Shown here in pieces: positions 15,769 through 24,594 of a stretch of 64,000 bases of DNA. The translations under genes and the position numbers were made by a program. How positions within the stretch are numbered: the first letter of the stretch is position 1; every line of letters starts with the position of its first letter. The notes below the pieces were generated by a model. The model had not been told where the DNA came from. It did not search any database and saw nothing but the letters and a program-made list of their open reading frames with translations. This DNA comes from Microbacterium natoriense (lineage in GTDB: Bacteria > Actinomycetota > Actinomycetes > Actinomycetales > Microbacteriaceae): NCBI RefSeq assembly GCF_030816295.1, contig NZ_JAUSXV010000001.1, positions 3,844,001 through 3,908,000 of the forward strand. The letters run 5' to 3'.

Positions 15769-16911
15769 TCAGGACATCGGTAGCCTGGCACGCACCTGCC
15801 AGGCGTCTTCGACGACGCCCGCGCTGAACTCGCCGCTCGCGCCGATGACGCGCTCGGCCATCCGCGTGAGACCTGTGCCGCTGGACGGGAGGTCTCGCCG
15901 CGGCGTGGCGGGCAGAGGACTCCGGATCGTGAGCGTGGCGGCATCGTCGTCGATCTCCATGTGGATCTCGACGGGCCCGGGCCCGGCATGCTTGAGGATG
16001 TTGGTCGCCGACTCGCGGACGATGCGGGCGAACACGATCTCGGCGACGCGCGGTATCCGCTCATCACGAGGGTCGCCGTCGATCACGACCGGGTGCCCGG
16101 CTGCGTCGATCTCGCCCTCGGCTTCGTCGATCGCCTCGCCGAGGTCTCCGGTCGGCATGCCGGACGAACGCGGTCCGTCGTCGGCGAGTTCGATGACGAA
16201 GCGCAGATCGGCCATGGCTTTGCGCGCTGCGACCCTGATCGCCTCCTGCGATTCGGTGCTGGCCGCGGGCTCGTCGAGCATCTGCACGTGCAAAGCCACG
16301 ACGGTGAGGTGGTGCGCGATGCTGTCATGCAGTTCGCCGGCGATCCATCGCCGCTCGGCGAGAACCGCCTGACGCTCCTGCTCCGCGCTCTCGGCGAGTT
16401 CGTGCTCGAGCTTCCGGCCGCGCGCGAACGCGATTCTCAAGGTGAAGCCCACCGCTCCGGAGACGGTGGCGATCACGAGGTAGGTGCCGACGTTGACGGG
16501 ACCATCGACCTCGACGAAGGCGGCGATGGCGACGGCGACGAGGAAGCCGGCGGCGTAGGTGAGGATCAGGGCGAATCGCCCCAGCCGCAGCACGAGGCCT
16601 GCAGCCACAGCGGTGGCCAGCAGAGCCGCGACGGCCGTGTCTGCGGCGAACGACAGCGCGAGTACCACTCCCAACAGGAGCGTGGCGACAGTCGGCGACC
16701 ACAGGTAGGCGGCGAAGACCGCCGTCGTCGCGATGCTGAACACTTTGGGGACGACGGCGAGATCAGGCGTCGTGAAGGCGCTGATGACATCGAGGGCCAG
16801 GAGGATGACGATAATCGCGAGAAGCGCGATGCGTTCGAGGGCGCTGGGCTTCTCTCCGCGCCCGAGGCGGAGGATGCCGGGGTCGTCCCGGGTCGAAAGA
16901 CCAAGCGGCAT
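15769..16911 (-). CDS. NarL-family sensor histidine kinase
   Basis: A 380-residue membrane histidine kinase. About six hydrophobic segments fill residues 27-160. A HisKA_3 dimerisation domain follows, with phospho-acceptor His195 in RRWIAGELHDSIAHHLT. An HATPase region ends in a GTGLTRMAERV G-box. It autophosphorylates on His and passes phosphate to the divergent response regulator at 17142. There is no obvious periplasmic sensor domain, so it probably senses a membrane-linked signal. A 15-codon ORF with a strong ribosome-binding site lies directly upstream and may be a leader peptide. Confidence 0.92.
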   Translation of the reverse strand: MPLGLSTRDDPGILRLGRGEKPSALERIALLAIIVILLALDVISAFTTPDLAVVPKVFSIATTAVFAAYLWSPTVATLLLGVVLALSFAADTAVAALLATAVAAGLVLRLGRFALILTYAAGFLVAVAIAAFVEVDGPVNVGTYLVIATVSGAVGFTLRIAFARGRKLEHELAESAEQERQAVLAERRWIAGELHDSIAHHLTVVALHVQMLDEPAASTESQEAIRVAARKAMADLRFVIELADDGPRSSGMPTGDLGEAIDEAEGEIDAAGHPVVIDGDPRDERIPRVAEIVFARIVRESATNILKHAGPGPVEIHMEIDDDAATLTIRSPLPATPRRDLPSSGTGLTRMAERVIGASGEFSAGVVEDAWQVRARLPMS

Positions 16912-16941
16912 CTCTTCAGTATCCCCTATTAGCCAGGTAGA

Positions 16942-16989
16942 TTAGCGGTAAAGACCAAATGCGCGTGCGAGCTGCTCCCAAACGGACAT
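16942..16989 (-). CDS. Candidate 15-residue leader peptide upstream of the histidine kinase
   Basis: A near-consensus ribosome-binding site (ggaggtga) sits 5 nt before an ATG at 16989. It opens MSVWEQLARAFGLYR followed by TAA. The stop is 30 bases upstream of the kinase start, which itself has only a weak site. The strength of the initiation signal for such a short frame is striking and suggests an upstream regulatory ORF or a very small amphipathic peptide. No homologue is known to me. Confidence 0.5.
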   Translation of the reverse strand: MSVWEQLARAFGLYR

Positions 16990-17075
16990 GCGATTCACCT
17001 CCAATATCAGGTCGTTTGTCCAGGTATCTATTGATCTTCTCGGCTGGCTGCTCGGGGCACATCTGTCTCTTGTCC

Positions 17076-17097
17076 AGACCTTGTTGGCCAAAGGTCT
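17076..17097. promoter_or_regulatory. Inverted repeat in the kinase/regulator intergenic region
   Basis: Arms agacctt and aaggtct separated by 8 nt. It lies 45 bases before the response regulator start, in the 230-base region between the divergent kinase and regulator genes. It is a possible operator for the LuxR-type response regulator or an autoregulatory site. It is supported only by symmetry and location. Confidence 0.4.
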
Positions 17098-17141
17098 AGA
17101 GATGCCCGGGACCTGTCGCCCAACGCCGTTAGGCTTCGTTC

Positions 17142-17795
17142 ATGCCCGAAATCCGTGTGCTCATCGTCGATGATGACCCTCTCGTGCGCTCAGCCCTCTC
17201 GCACTTCGTCGCCCGCGATCCGGAGATCACGGTGATCGGTCAGGCCGAGGACGGATATGAGGCGATCGACTTCATCGAGCACGACCGCCCCGACGTCGTC
17301 ATGATGGACGTGCAGATGCCGGGCATGAACGGCATCGAGGCCACCGCGGCGATCGCCGAGCGCTGGCCCGAGGTGCGGGTTCTCGCGGTCACGACGCTCG
17401 ACGGCAGCGACACGGTGCTGCCGATGCTGAGCGCTGGTGCCTCCGGCTACCTCCTCAAGGACTCGAGCGCCGAGAGCATCGTCACCGGCGTGCGCGAGGT
17501 GCACAGCGGCGCGAGCTCGTTGTCGCCTCGCATCGCCTCGCTGCTGGTCAAACATGTCCGCAGCACCGAGCCCGCCGGCGGCGGCGCCGAGCTCGAGGTG
17601 CTCACCGATCGCGAGTCGGAGGTGCTGGAACGCCTCGCCCAAGGCATGTCCAACGCCGAGATCGCGCAGTCCCTCATCGTCTCCGAGGGCACCGTCAAAG
17701 CGCACCTCGGTCGAATCATGTCGAAATGGCAGGTGCGCGACCGCGTGCAGATCCTGGTCACCGCCGCCCACGCGGGCCTCGTCGACTTCCGCTGA
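17142..17795 (+). CDS. NarL/FixJ-family response regulator
   Basis: A 217-residue regulator with a receiver domain and a LuxR-type helix-turn-helix. The acidic pocket is Asp10-Asp12, the phospho-acceptor is Asp56 in DVVMMDVQMPG, and the switch Lys is in YLLKDSSAE. The C-terminal domain is ELEVLTDRESEVLERLAQGMSNAEIAQ. The start lacks a ribosome-binding site. A taggct hexamer ends only 7 nt before the ATG, so the message may be leaderless. It pairs with the divergent histidine kinase. Confidence 0.93.
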   Translation: MPEIRVLIVDDDPLVRSALSHFVARDPEITVIGQAEDGYEAIDFIEHDRPDVVMMDVQMPGMNGIEATAAIAERWPEVRVLAVTTLDGSDTVLPMLSAGASGYLLKDSSAESIVTGVREVHSGASSLSPRIASLLVKHVRSTEPAGGGAELEVLTDRESEVLERLAQGMSNAEIAQSLIVSEGTVKAHLGRIMSKWQVRDRVQILVTAAHAGLVDFR

Positions 17796-17820
17796 GTCGT
17801 CCACGGCGCAGCGTTCGGAG

Positions 17821-18759
17821 TCAGGCCCAGCGCTCCTGCAGCCACGCGATCCCGGTCAGAGCCTCCTGCCGCTGGAACTCGCGCAGCGTCGGCATGCCGG
17901 GAGGCGCCGGCAGACGAGACTTGAACAGGTACCCGCCCGTCAGGGCCGCGATCAGCGAGTCGATGTCGGCATCCGCCACGCCATCGAAGAGCGGATGCCG
18001 CCCCAACACCTCCTCGACGTCGATGGCCTCACCTCGCATGCGCACATCGAAGAGATAGCAGGCGCCGTCGGTCCAGCGCGCACCGATGCCTGCCCACGGC
18101 CAGTCGATGATCCAGGCGACGCCGTCACGGTCGAGGATCACGTTGTCGGCGCGGCAGTCCAGGTGCTGAAGGTGCTCCCCCGCGGTGGCCTCCGCGACAC
18201 GATCCGCCGCCGCGAGGATGCGGTCGTATGCTCCCTGCACCCATTCGGGCAGCTCACCGATCACGCCCTCGGCCTCGAGCCGGCGCCACCCCTCGGCGTC
18301 GCCGGCGAACTCCGCGGCGGCGTCCGGCAGAACCGCGGGGTCTCCGGCAGCGCTGCGAGGGAAGCCGGCCAGAGCATCGAGGACGGCATCCACGTCGCGC
18401 CCGTCAGCCGCGGCGCCGGGATGCGCTCCCTCGATGTCCTCCAGCACGAGGCCCACCCACTCGTCGGTGACGTACGACCCCAGCAGTCGCGGTGCGCTCA
18501 CACCTGCCGTTATCCGCTCCATCACCGCGAGTTCCCGTCGATGGAGGTCGTACGTCCCGCTGTGGCGGAGCCGGTCCACCGCCTTCACGAAAGCGCGGGA
18601 ACCCGATGCGGTGCGGACACGATCGGCGCTGCCCGGTGAGAAGCCGTCGCTCTGGCTGCTCGCCTCGATCACGACGTCGCCCAGCACGTCCTCGACCGCG
18701 AGATGCAGGCCGGAGGGCAGTTCGTCCCAAGCGGCTCGGGTCTTCGCGTCCTGATGCAT
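17821..18759 (-). CDS. Aminoglycoside phosphotransferase-family kinase-like protein
   Basis: A 312-residue member of the APH/choline-kinase fold. The catalytic loop is HLDCRADNVILDRDG, where Asp acts as the base and Asn as a metal ligand. The metal-binding segment is WIIDWPWAG in place of the usual IDW. The N-lobe Lys is in RAFVKAVDRL. It phosphorylates a small-molecule hydroxyl, but the substrate is unknown and resistance cannot be inferred. It converges on the response regulator, and a 12-bp hairpin lies upstream between it and the surface protein gene. Confidence 0.85.
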   Translation of the reverse strand: MHQDAKTRAAWDELPSGLHLAVEDVLGDVVIEASSQSDGFSPGSADRVRTASGSRAFVKAVDRLRHSGTYDLHRRELAVMERITAGVSAPRLLGSYVTDEWVGLVLEDIEGAHPGAAADGRDVDAVLDALAGFPRSAAGDPAVLPDAAAEFAGDAEGWRRLEAEGVIGELPEWVQGAYDRILAAADRVAEATAGEHLQHLDCRADNVILDRDGVAWIIDWPWAGIGARWTDGACYLFDVRMRGEAIDVEEVLGRHPLFDGVADADIDSLIAALTGGYLFKSRLPAPPGMPTLREFQRQEALTGIAWLQERWA

Positions 18760-18833
18760 CGTCCCACCGTATCGGCGAGGAAGCGGCCGAGGGCGCGACC
18801 CCTGCTTCCATCGCGGGATTCCGGTCCTGCCAC

Positions 18834-18879
18834 GAGACCCGCCGTCCGCGCGTGGCTCTCACGGCGAACGGCGGGTCTC
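18834..18879 (-). terminator. Perfect 12-bp hairpin after the surface-protein gene
   Basis: Arms gagacccgccgt (18834-18845) and acggcgggtctc (18868-18879) are exact reverse complements with a 22-nt loop. It is 15 bases past the stop of the leftward repeat-protein gene and before the phosphotransferase start. It is probably a terminator or RNA-stabilising structure, with no clear T run. Confidence 0.6.
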
Positions 18880-18894
18880 ACGACCGGAGGCGGA

Positions 18895-21800
18895 TCAGAT
18901 CGCGGCTTCCCGGCGGCGGACCCTCGCGACGAGCAGCACCAGCGCGCCGATCGCGAGCAGAGCGAGCGCCCAGCCCAGCCCGGTGACAACGCCACCTGTG
19001 GTCGCGAGGACCTGCAAGTCGACGGATGCCGTCGCCGCTGCCGTCACGGTGACCGCGCCTGCGGCGCCGCTCACGGTCGCGACGTTGACGACCTTGCCCG
19101 CGGCGACGTCCGCCGCGGTGAGCGCATACGTCACGGGTCCGCAGTCGGTCGCCGCGCCAGGAGCGAGGTCTGCGATGTCGCAGTCGATCGCGCCGCCGAG
19201 CATGGGGTCCGTGATCACGATGCCGGTGAGCGTACGGGAGCCCGTGTTGGTCACCGTGAAGCGGAACTTCACCGTGTCGCCCGCGTTGATCCTGCCGTCG
19301 CCGTCGGCGTCGGCGTAGTCGCCACCCGTCTTGGTGAGCGCGATGGCCGGCTGCGCCTCGATCGGCGTCACCACGGTGTCTTCGATCGTGGGCGGCTCCT
19401 CGCCGGTTCCGGTGCCCGTCGCGGTGGCGGTGTTGATGATCTCGCCGGCGTCGACCTCGGCCTGCGTGAGCACAGCGGGCTCGCCCGCGCACACCGTGGA
19501 GGCGCCGGGCGCGAGCTCGGTCGTGTCGCACACGATGTCGCCGGTCAGCCGAGGATCGGAGACCGAGACGCCCGTGAGCGTCGTGGTTCCGGTGTTCCTG
19601 ACGGTGAACGTGTAGGCGATCGTGTCGCCGGCGTCCGTGCGTCCGGTGTCGTTCGCGTCGACGATGGCCGCCGCCGACTTCAGCAGGGAGAGCGCGTCCG
19701 TGCCGATCACCGCGACGTCCGCCTCATCCGTGGCCTCGGCGACCTCTCTCCACGACTCGCCCTCGACGCTCGCCGTGTTGTGCACGGTTCCGGCGTCGAC
19801 ATCCGCCTGCGTCAGCGTGTAGTCGATCGGGCCGCAGGTGGCGTCCCGACCGGGCATCAGCTCGAGCCCGTCCAGAGCGGGGCACTCGAGCTCTCCGCCC
19901 AGCAGCGGGTCCGTCAGCACGATGTTCCGCAGGGCCGTGGTTCCGGTGTTCCTTACCGTGAACGTGTAGGGCACGGTGTCGCCCGCGCCGACCATGCCGT
20001 CGGCACCCGGGTCGATGGAACCGGGGGTCTTGGTCAGTGCGATCGCCGTCGTGCCGGCGAACATCACCTCGGCCGAACCCTCGTCGCCGACCTCGCCGAT
20101 CGGGCTGTCGCCGGTCGCGGTCGCGGTGTTCGGGCGACGCTCCGCCTCGATGTCCGCCTGAGTCAACGCGTAGGTGAAGGGGCCGCAATCGGCGCTCGCA
20201 CCCGGCAGGAGCTCAGCGATCGTGCACAGGGCACCGGTCCCGAGGAGCGGATCGGTCACGGCGACATCAGTCAGAGTCGTGTTACCGGAGTTCTGCACCG
20301 TGAACGAGTAGTCGATCGTGTCGCCGGCGCCGACGAAGCCGTCGTCGTTCGCATCGGTGACCTGACCGGCCTTCTTGGTCAGCTCGATGCCGGCCGTCTG
20401 ATCGATGTCCGCCGACGCGGACGCGGTGTCCTCGACGAAGCGGTTGTCGGGTCCCTGAGCGATTGTCGAGGCCGTGTTGCGCACCACCCCGTTGTCGATG
20501 TCGTCCTGCGTGAGCGTGTACGCCACCGGGTCGCATGTCACGGACTGTCCCGGCGCCAGCACTGCGCCCTCGAGCGCGTCGCAGGTGACTGCTCCCCCGA
20601 GCATCGGGTCGTCGATCTGTCCGTTGTGCAACGTCGTCGTCCCGGTGTTGGTGAGCGTGAAGGTGTACTGGATCGTGTCGCCCGCGTTCACCTGGTTGTC
20701 GCTGTTGATGTCGACGACCGTGCTCGGGGTCTTCGTGAGACTGACGCTGTTCACGCTCGGGACGATCACGTTCGCCTCCGCATCGTCGGTCGCGGTGCCT
20801 CGAGCGGACTGTCCTGTGACGGTCGCCTCGTTGTGCACGGTGCCGTTGTCGATGTCCTGCTGAGTGAGCGTGTAGGTCACCGGCGCACAGGTGACCCCGG
20901 CTCCGGGCGCGAGCGGTGCGCCGAGCGCCGCACAGGTGACGGCGCCGCCGAGCTTCGAGTCGGTGATCTGCGTGCTCGTGAACGTGGCGTCTCCCGTGTT
21001 GCGCACGGTGAACGTGTACGCGACGGTGTCGCCCTGGTCGATCCTGCCGTTGCCGTTCGCGTCGACCGGAGCGGCCACCGCCTTCTCGAGCTCGATCCGC
21101 GGGGTTCCGGCGACCGGGACCGTGCTGGTCGAGCTGTTGTCGGACGGATCGGGATCGGGCGTCGTCGAGGTCACCGTCGCGGTGTTCGACAGCTGTGCGT
21201 CGGGCGTGGCCGGGTCGACGGTGCCGGTCACGGTCGCCGTGAACGTGGCGCCGACGGCGAGGGTTCCGACCGTGCAGTCGAGCTGAGCCGTGGTGATCGT
21301 GCACCCGGAGGTGGGCGTCGTCGGATTCAGCAGCGCCGCCGGGAGCGGATCGGTGACCGAGACGGCGGATGCCGCGCTCGGCCCGTTGTTCGTAACGACG
21401 ATCGTGTAGGTGATCGGCGCGTTCAACTGCGCCGGGTTCACGGATGCCGTCTTCACGATCGACAGGTCGGCAGAGGGCGTGCCGTCGATCGTCGATGTAC
21501 CCGTGTTGTTCGAGGGATCGGGATCGGGCGTCTGCGACGTGCCGGTGGCGGTGTTCGTCACTGCCCCCGTCGCCACCACGCGCGCTGTCACTGTGAGCGT
21601 CGCCGACTCTCCGGGGAGCAGCGTGCCCACGGTCCAGCGGGCGTCGGCGGCCGACCAGGTGCCGACCGACGGCGTGGCGTTCACGATGATGAGGCCGGGC
21701 GCTGCCGCCTCGTCGACGACGACACCGGCTGCCGTGGACGGACCGTCGTTGCGCACGGTGACGACGAAGCTCGCCTCGCCCTCGAGCGGAACGCTCGGGG

Positions 21801-24426
21801 TGCTCGTGGTCTTCGTGACCACGACGTCGGCGCTCGGGGTCAGCGGCTTGTCGACGGTCGACGTGTTGTCAGAGGGGTCGGGATCGGGCGTCGGCGATGT
21901 GACCGTCGCCGTGTTGCTGAGGGTCCCGGTCGCGCTCTCGGCGAGTGCGCCCTCGATGCGGATCTGCACGACCTGGCCCACGGTCAGGTCTCCGACCGCG
22001 CACGTGAGGGTGCTGCCGGAGAGCACACAGCCCGCGGGCGTCGCGCCGATCACGAATCCGGCCGGAAGGGTGTCGCTCGCGACGACCCCGCGCGCGACCG
22101 AAGGGCCGCCGTTCGAGACGGTCAGGGTGTAACCGAATCCGCCACCGGGCACGGCCGAGGCGTCGGCGGTCTTGACCACGCTGATGTCGGCGCTCTGCAC
22201 GACCTCGACGTCGGCCGAATCGGAGTTGTTCTCGGGGGTCGAGTCCTGGGCGGGCGAGGCCACGGATGCCGTGTTCGTGAGCGTGCCGGCCGGGGCGTCA
22301 GCCGCGACCAGAGCCTGCACGGTGACCGTGCTCGACGCACCTTCGGCGAGTGTCGGCCATGTGCACTCGACGCCACCCGACGTCGTCGTGCAGCTGCCGG
22401 AGGTCGCCGTCGCGCTGATGACGGTCAGTCCCGTCGGAAGCGTGTCGCTGAGAACGGCGTTGACCGCATCCGAGCTTCCGTTGTTCGTCACCACCATGGT
22501 GTACGTGACGGTGCCGCCGGCGGCGACCTGCGCGGCCGATGCCGTCTTGGTCACGGCGAGGTCGGCGATGATCGTCGGGTTGAAGCTGGTGGAGTCGACG
22601 TTGTTCGACGGGTCGGGGTCGGGCGTGCTGCTGGTGACGCTCGCCGAGTTCTGCACGACGGCGCTCGCTCCGGAGGCGAGCGCCACGGTGACGGTGATCG
22701 TCGTGGTCGCGCCGGGGGCGAGAGTGCCGACGAGGCAGCCCAGGGTCTGCCCCGTCATCGAACAGGAGCCCTGCTGAGGGCTCACGCTGACGAAGGTGGT
22801 CGCGGGGTCGAGCGGATCGGTCACGCGCAGGTCGCGAGCCTCGGACGGGCCGTCGTTGTGCACGGCGAGCGTGTAGGTCACGTTCTGCCCTGCTACGGGC
22901 GCCGCCGGCGCGTAGGTCTTGATGATCGAGACGTCGGCCTCGGCCGTGAGGGTTCCGGATGCGGAAGCCGTGTTGTTCGAAAGGTTCGGATCGGTGAGGG
23001 TCCCCGACACGGACGCCGTGTTCGTGAGCGCTGCGCCGGGGCTCATCGACGCCGAGACGGTTCCCGTGACGGTGATGGTGCTGCTCGCGTTGACCGCGAG
23101 GGACCCGAGCGTGCAGCTGATGCTCGCACCGATCGTGCACGTGCCCTGCGCGGGAGTGACCTGGGTCACCGCGAACCCGGCGGGCACGGCATCCGTCACC
23201 GACACGCCGGTGGCCGTCTGCGGGCCGTTGTTGGTGACGGTGATCGTGAAGGTCGCCGGCTCGCCGGCCACGAGCGGCGAGGTGTCGAGCGTCTTGGCGA
23301 TCGCGAGATCGGCCGCCGCGTTGACGGGCGTCTGCACCTCATTGCTGGTCGAGGTGCGGTTCTGGTTCACCACTCCGTCGTGGAAGGCGACGTTCGCCTC
23401 GTTGAGGACCGTGGTGGCCGCAGCAGACACCGCGACCTTCGCGTCGAACGTGTAGCTCGTGCTCGCTCCCACGCCGATCGATCCGCCGACGGTGGCGCTG
23501 CCGTTGTCGCCGAGGCGCACTCGCACCGTTCGGGACCCGGCGGCGTACTCGCCGCGGTCGTCGCCGGACGCATCCGTCAGGGCCCCGGCACCGGCGCCGG
23601 CGGTGATCTTGACCGATCCGGGGACGAAGTCGATCCCGGCGGCCAGCTGGTCGGTCGAGACGGCCTGCGTCGCCGGGTTTCCGCCGTTGTTGACGGTGGT
23701 GACCGTGTATCGGAGGACGTCGCCGACCTCGGCCGTGGACCCGCCCCGCGTGAGGTTCGTCACGCTCTTGGTCGTCACGAGGCACGGGCCGGTGCCGAAG
23801 GTGATGTCGTCGAGGAAATTGCCGACAGAGGCGTTGCCCGAACCCGCGCTGACCGCCTCGAACCCGAAGCGCGTCACGGTCTGGCCCGCCGGCACGGTGT
23901 AGGTGCCCGAGTGCGCTCCCCACGCGGCCGTGGTGTCGGAGAGATTGGGCCCGCTCTGCACGAGCGTTCCCCCCGGGACGCCGATCACGACCCTCATGAC
24001 GTCGGTGCCCTGGCGCGCGCGGTGCTTGAGCGACCAGGCCAGCGTCTGGCCCGGTGTCGTCGCGACGTCCTGGTAGAGCATGCTGGCGCTGTTCGCGTTG
24101 AGTTCGGCGAACTGCCGCCCCTGCGCCGCAGACACGCCCTGGAATCCGCTCGACCAGACCTCGATCTGGTTCGCGCTGTCGTTCGTGAGCCACCCGGGGA
24201 CCTGAGCCTCGGGTATCAGTCGGTAGGTCGCGTTGCCGATCGCCGGCGATTCGAACGAGCCGTTGGTCAGCGAGACCGTGCCCTGGCACTGCGTCGGGTT
24301 CTGCGCCGCCGACGCCGACGTCGGCGCGATTGCCTCGGTCACGACCGTGAGTCCCGCCGTGAGCAGCAGAGTCGACGTGACCGCCGCGATGGTGCGCCGA
24401 AGGCGCGCGTGAGCGTGTGAAAACAC
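18895..24426 (-). CDS. Giant DUF11/isopeptide-type repeat surface protein with LAxTG sorting signal
   Basis: An 1843-residue wall-anchored or secreted protein. A signal peptide is likely cleaved after Ala40 (SASA-AQNP). A carbohydrate-binding-like N-terminal domain follows (residues about 45-205, SLTNGSFESPAIGNATYRL). Next come about seven DUF11-type repeats (about 216-1095; ADLxIxKT ... VTNNGPS ... TPDPDPSNN). Six repeats of a second class follow (about 1100-1800; GDTxxYTFTVxNTG ... LLGG ... YTLTQADxxxG), each beginning with an Asp/Asn-rich DxNxDG loop that could bind calcium. The C-terminus is LATTGG, a membrane helix and RVRRREAAI, a class E-like sorting signal. The GTG start at 24426 follows aggggacgg. 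It probably forms an elongated stalk for adhesion or wall structure. Confidence 0.92.
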   Translation of the reverse strand: MFSHAHARLRRTIAAVTSTLLLTAGLTVVTEAIAPTSASAAQNPTQCQGTVSLTNGSFESPAIGNATYRLIPEAQVPGWLTNDSANQIEVWSSGFQGVSAAQGRQFAELNANSASMLYQDVATTPGQTLAWSLKHRARQGTDVMRVVIGVPGGTLVQSGPNLSDTTAAWGAHSGTYTVPAGQTVTRFGFEAVSAGSGNASVGNFLDDITFGTGPCLVTTKSVTNLTRGGSTAEVGDVLRYTVTTVNNGGNPATQAVSTDQLAAGIDFVPGSVKITAGAGAGALTDASGDDRGEYAAGSRTVRVRLGDNGSATVGGSIGVGASTSYTFDAKVAVSAAATTVLNEANVAFHDGVVNQNRTSTSNEVQTPVNAAADLAIAKTLDTSPLVAGEPATFTITVTNNGPQTATGVSVTDAVPAGFAVTQVTPAQGTCTIGASISCTLGSLAVNASSTITVTGTVSASMSPGAALTNTASVSGTLTDPNLSNNTASASGTLTAEADVSIIKTYAPAAPVAGQNVTYTLAVHNDGPSEARDLRVTDPLDPATTFVSVSPQQGSCSMTGQTLGCLVGTLAPGATTTITVTVALASGASAVVQNSASVTSSTPDPDPSNNVDSTSFNPTIIADLAVTKTASAAQVAAGGTVTYTMVVTNNGSSDAVNAVLSDTLPTGLTVISATATSGSCTTTSGGVECTWPTLAEGASSTVTVQALVAADAPAGTLTNTASVASPAQDSTPENNSDSADVEVVQSADISVVKTADASAVPGGGFGYTLTVSNGGPSVARGVVASDTLPAGFVIGATPAGCVLSGSTLTCAVGDLTVGQVVQIRIEGALAESATGTLSNTATVTSPTPDPDPSDNTSTVDKPLTPSADVVVTKTTSTPSVPLEGEASFVVTVRNDGPSTAAGVVVDEAAAPGLIIVNATPSVGTWSAADARWTVGTLLPGESATLTVTARVVATGAVTNTATGTSQTPDPDPSNNTGTSTIDGTPSADLSIVKTASVNPAQLNAPITYTIVVTNNGPSAASAVSVTDPLPAALLNPTTPTSGCTITTAQLDCTVGTLAVGATFTATVTGTVDPATPDAQLSNTATVTSTTPDPDPSDNSSTSTVPVAGTPRIELEKAVAAPVDANGNGRIDQGDTVAYTFTVRNTGDATFTSTQITDSKLGGAVTCAALGAPLAPGAGVTCAPVTYTLTQQDIDNGTVHNEATVTGQSARGTATDDAEANVIVPSVNSVSLTKTPSTVVDINSDNQVNAGDTIQYTFTLTNTGTTTLHNGQIDDPMLGGAVTCDALEGAVLAPGQSVTCDPVAYTLTQDDIDNGVVRNTASTIAQGPDNRFVEDTASASADIDQTAGIELTKKAGQVTDANDDGFVGAGDTIDYSFTVQNSGNTTLTDVAVTDPLLGTGALCTIAELLPGASADCGPFTYALTQADIEAERRPNTATATGDSPIGEVGDEGSAEVMFAGTTAIALTKTPGSIDPGADGMVGAGDTVPYTFTVRNTGTTALRNIVLTDPLLGGELECPALDGLELMPGRDATCGPIDYTLTQADVDAGTVHNTASVEGESWREVAEATDEADVAVIGTDALSLLKSAAAIVDANDTGRTDAGDTIAYTFTVRNTGTTTLTGVSVSDPRLTGDIVCDTTELAPGASTVCAGEPAVLTQAEVDAGEIINTATATGTGTGEEPPTIEDTVVTPIEAQPAIALTKTGGDYADADGDGRINAGDTVKFRFTVTNTGSRTLTGIVITDPMLGGAIDCDIADLAPGAATDCGPVTYALTAADVAAGKVVNVATVSGAAGAVTVTAAATASVDLQVLATTGGVVTGLGWALALLAIGALVLLVARVRRREAAI

Positions 24427-24460
24427 AGCCGTCCCCTAATTTCTCCCCAGAGGCTCCCCG

Positions 24461-24478
24461 CATCGCTCGGGCGATGCA
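24461..24478. promoter_or_regulatory. Short hairpin in the surface-protein leader
   Basis: Arms gcatcgc and gcgatgc with a 4-nt loop, 35 bases upstream of the GTG start of the surface-protein gene and within its probable untranslated leader. It may influence translation or act as a dyad. The evidence is only the symmetry. Confidence 0.35.
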
Positions 24479-24594
24479 CCTCTCCGCATCCGACACTAAC
24501 GGAGTCGTCAGCGCAGAGCCATACTCATCCCGTGCTCCGATGCGGGATCGAGACCCGATTACGATCGAAGGTGCCCGCCCGCAGGAAGGTCGCC

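Noticed and set aside
16988..17173. A 61-codon plus-strand frame upstream of the response regulator
   Set aside because: It runs into the regulator gene out of frame and starts opposite the strong ribosome-binding site of the minus-strand mini-ORF. There is no signal of its own.
18703..24420. A 1905-codon open frame antisense to the surface-protein gene
   Set aside because: It is the antiphase shadow of a repetitive high-GC gene with strong codon bias. The sequence shows no domain and is Arg/Asp/Gly-rich as expected for the reverse strand.
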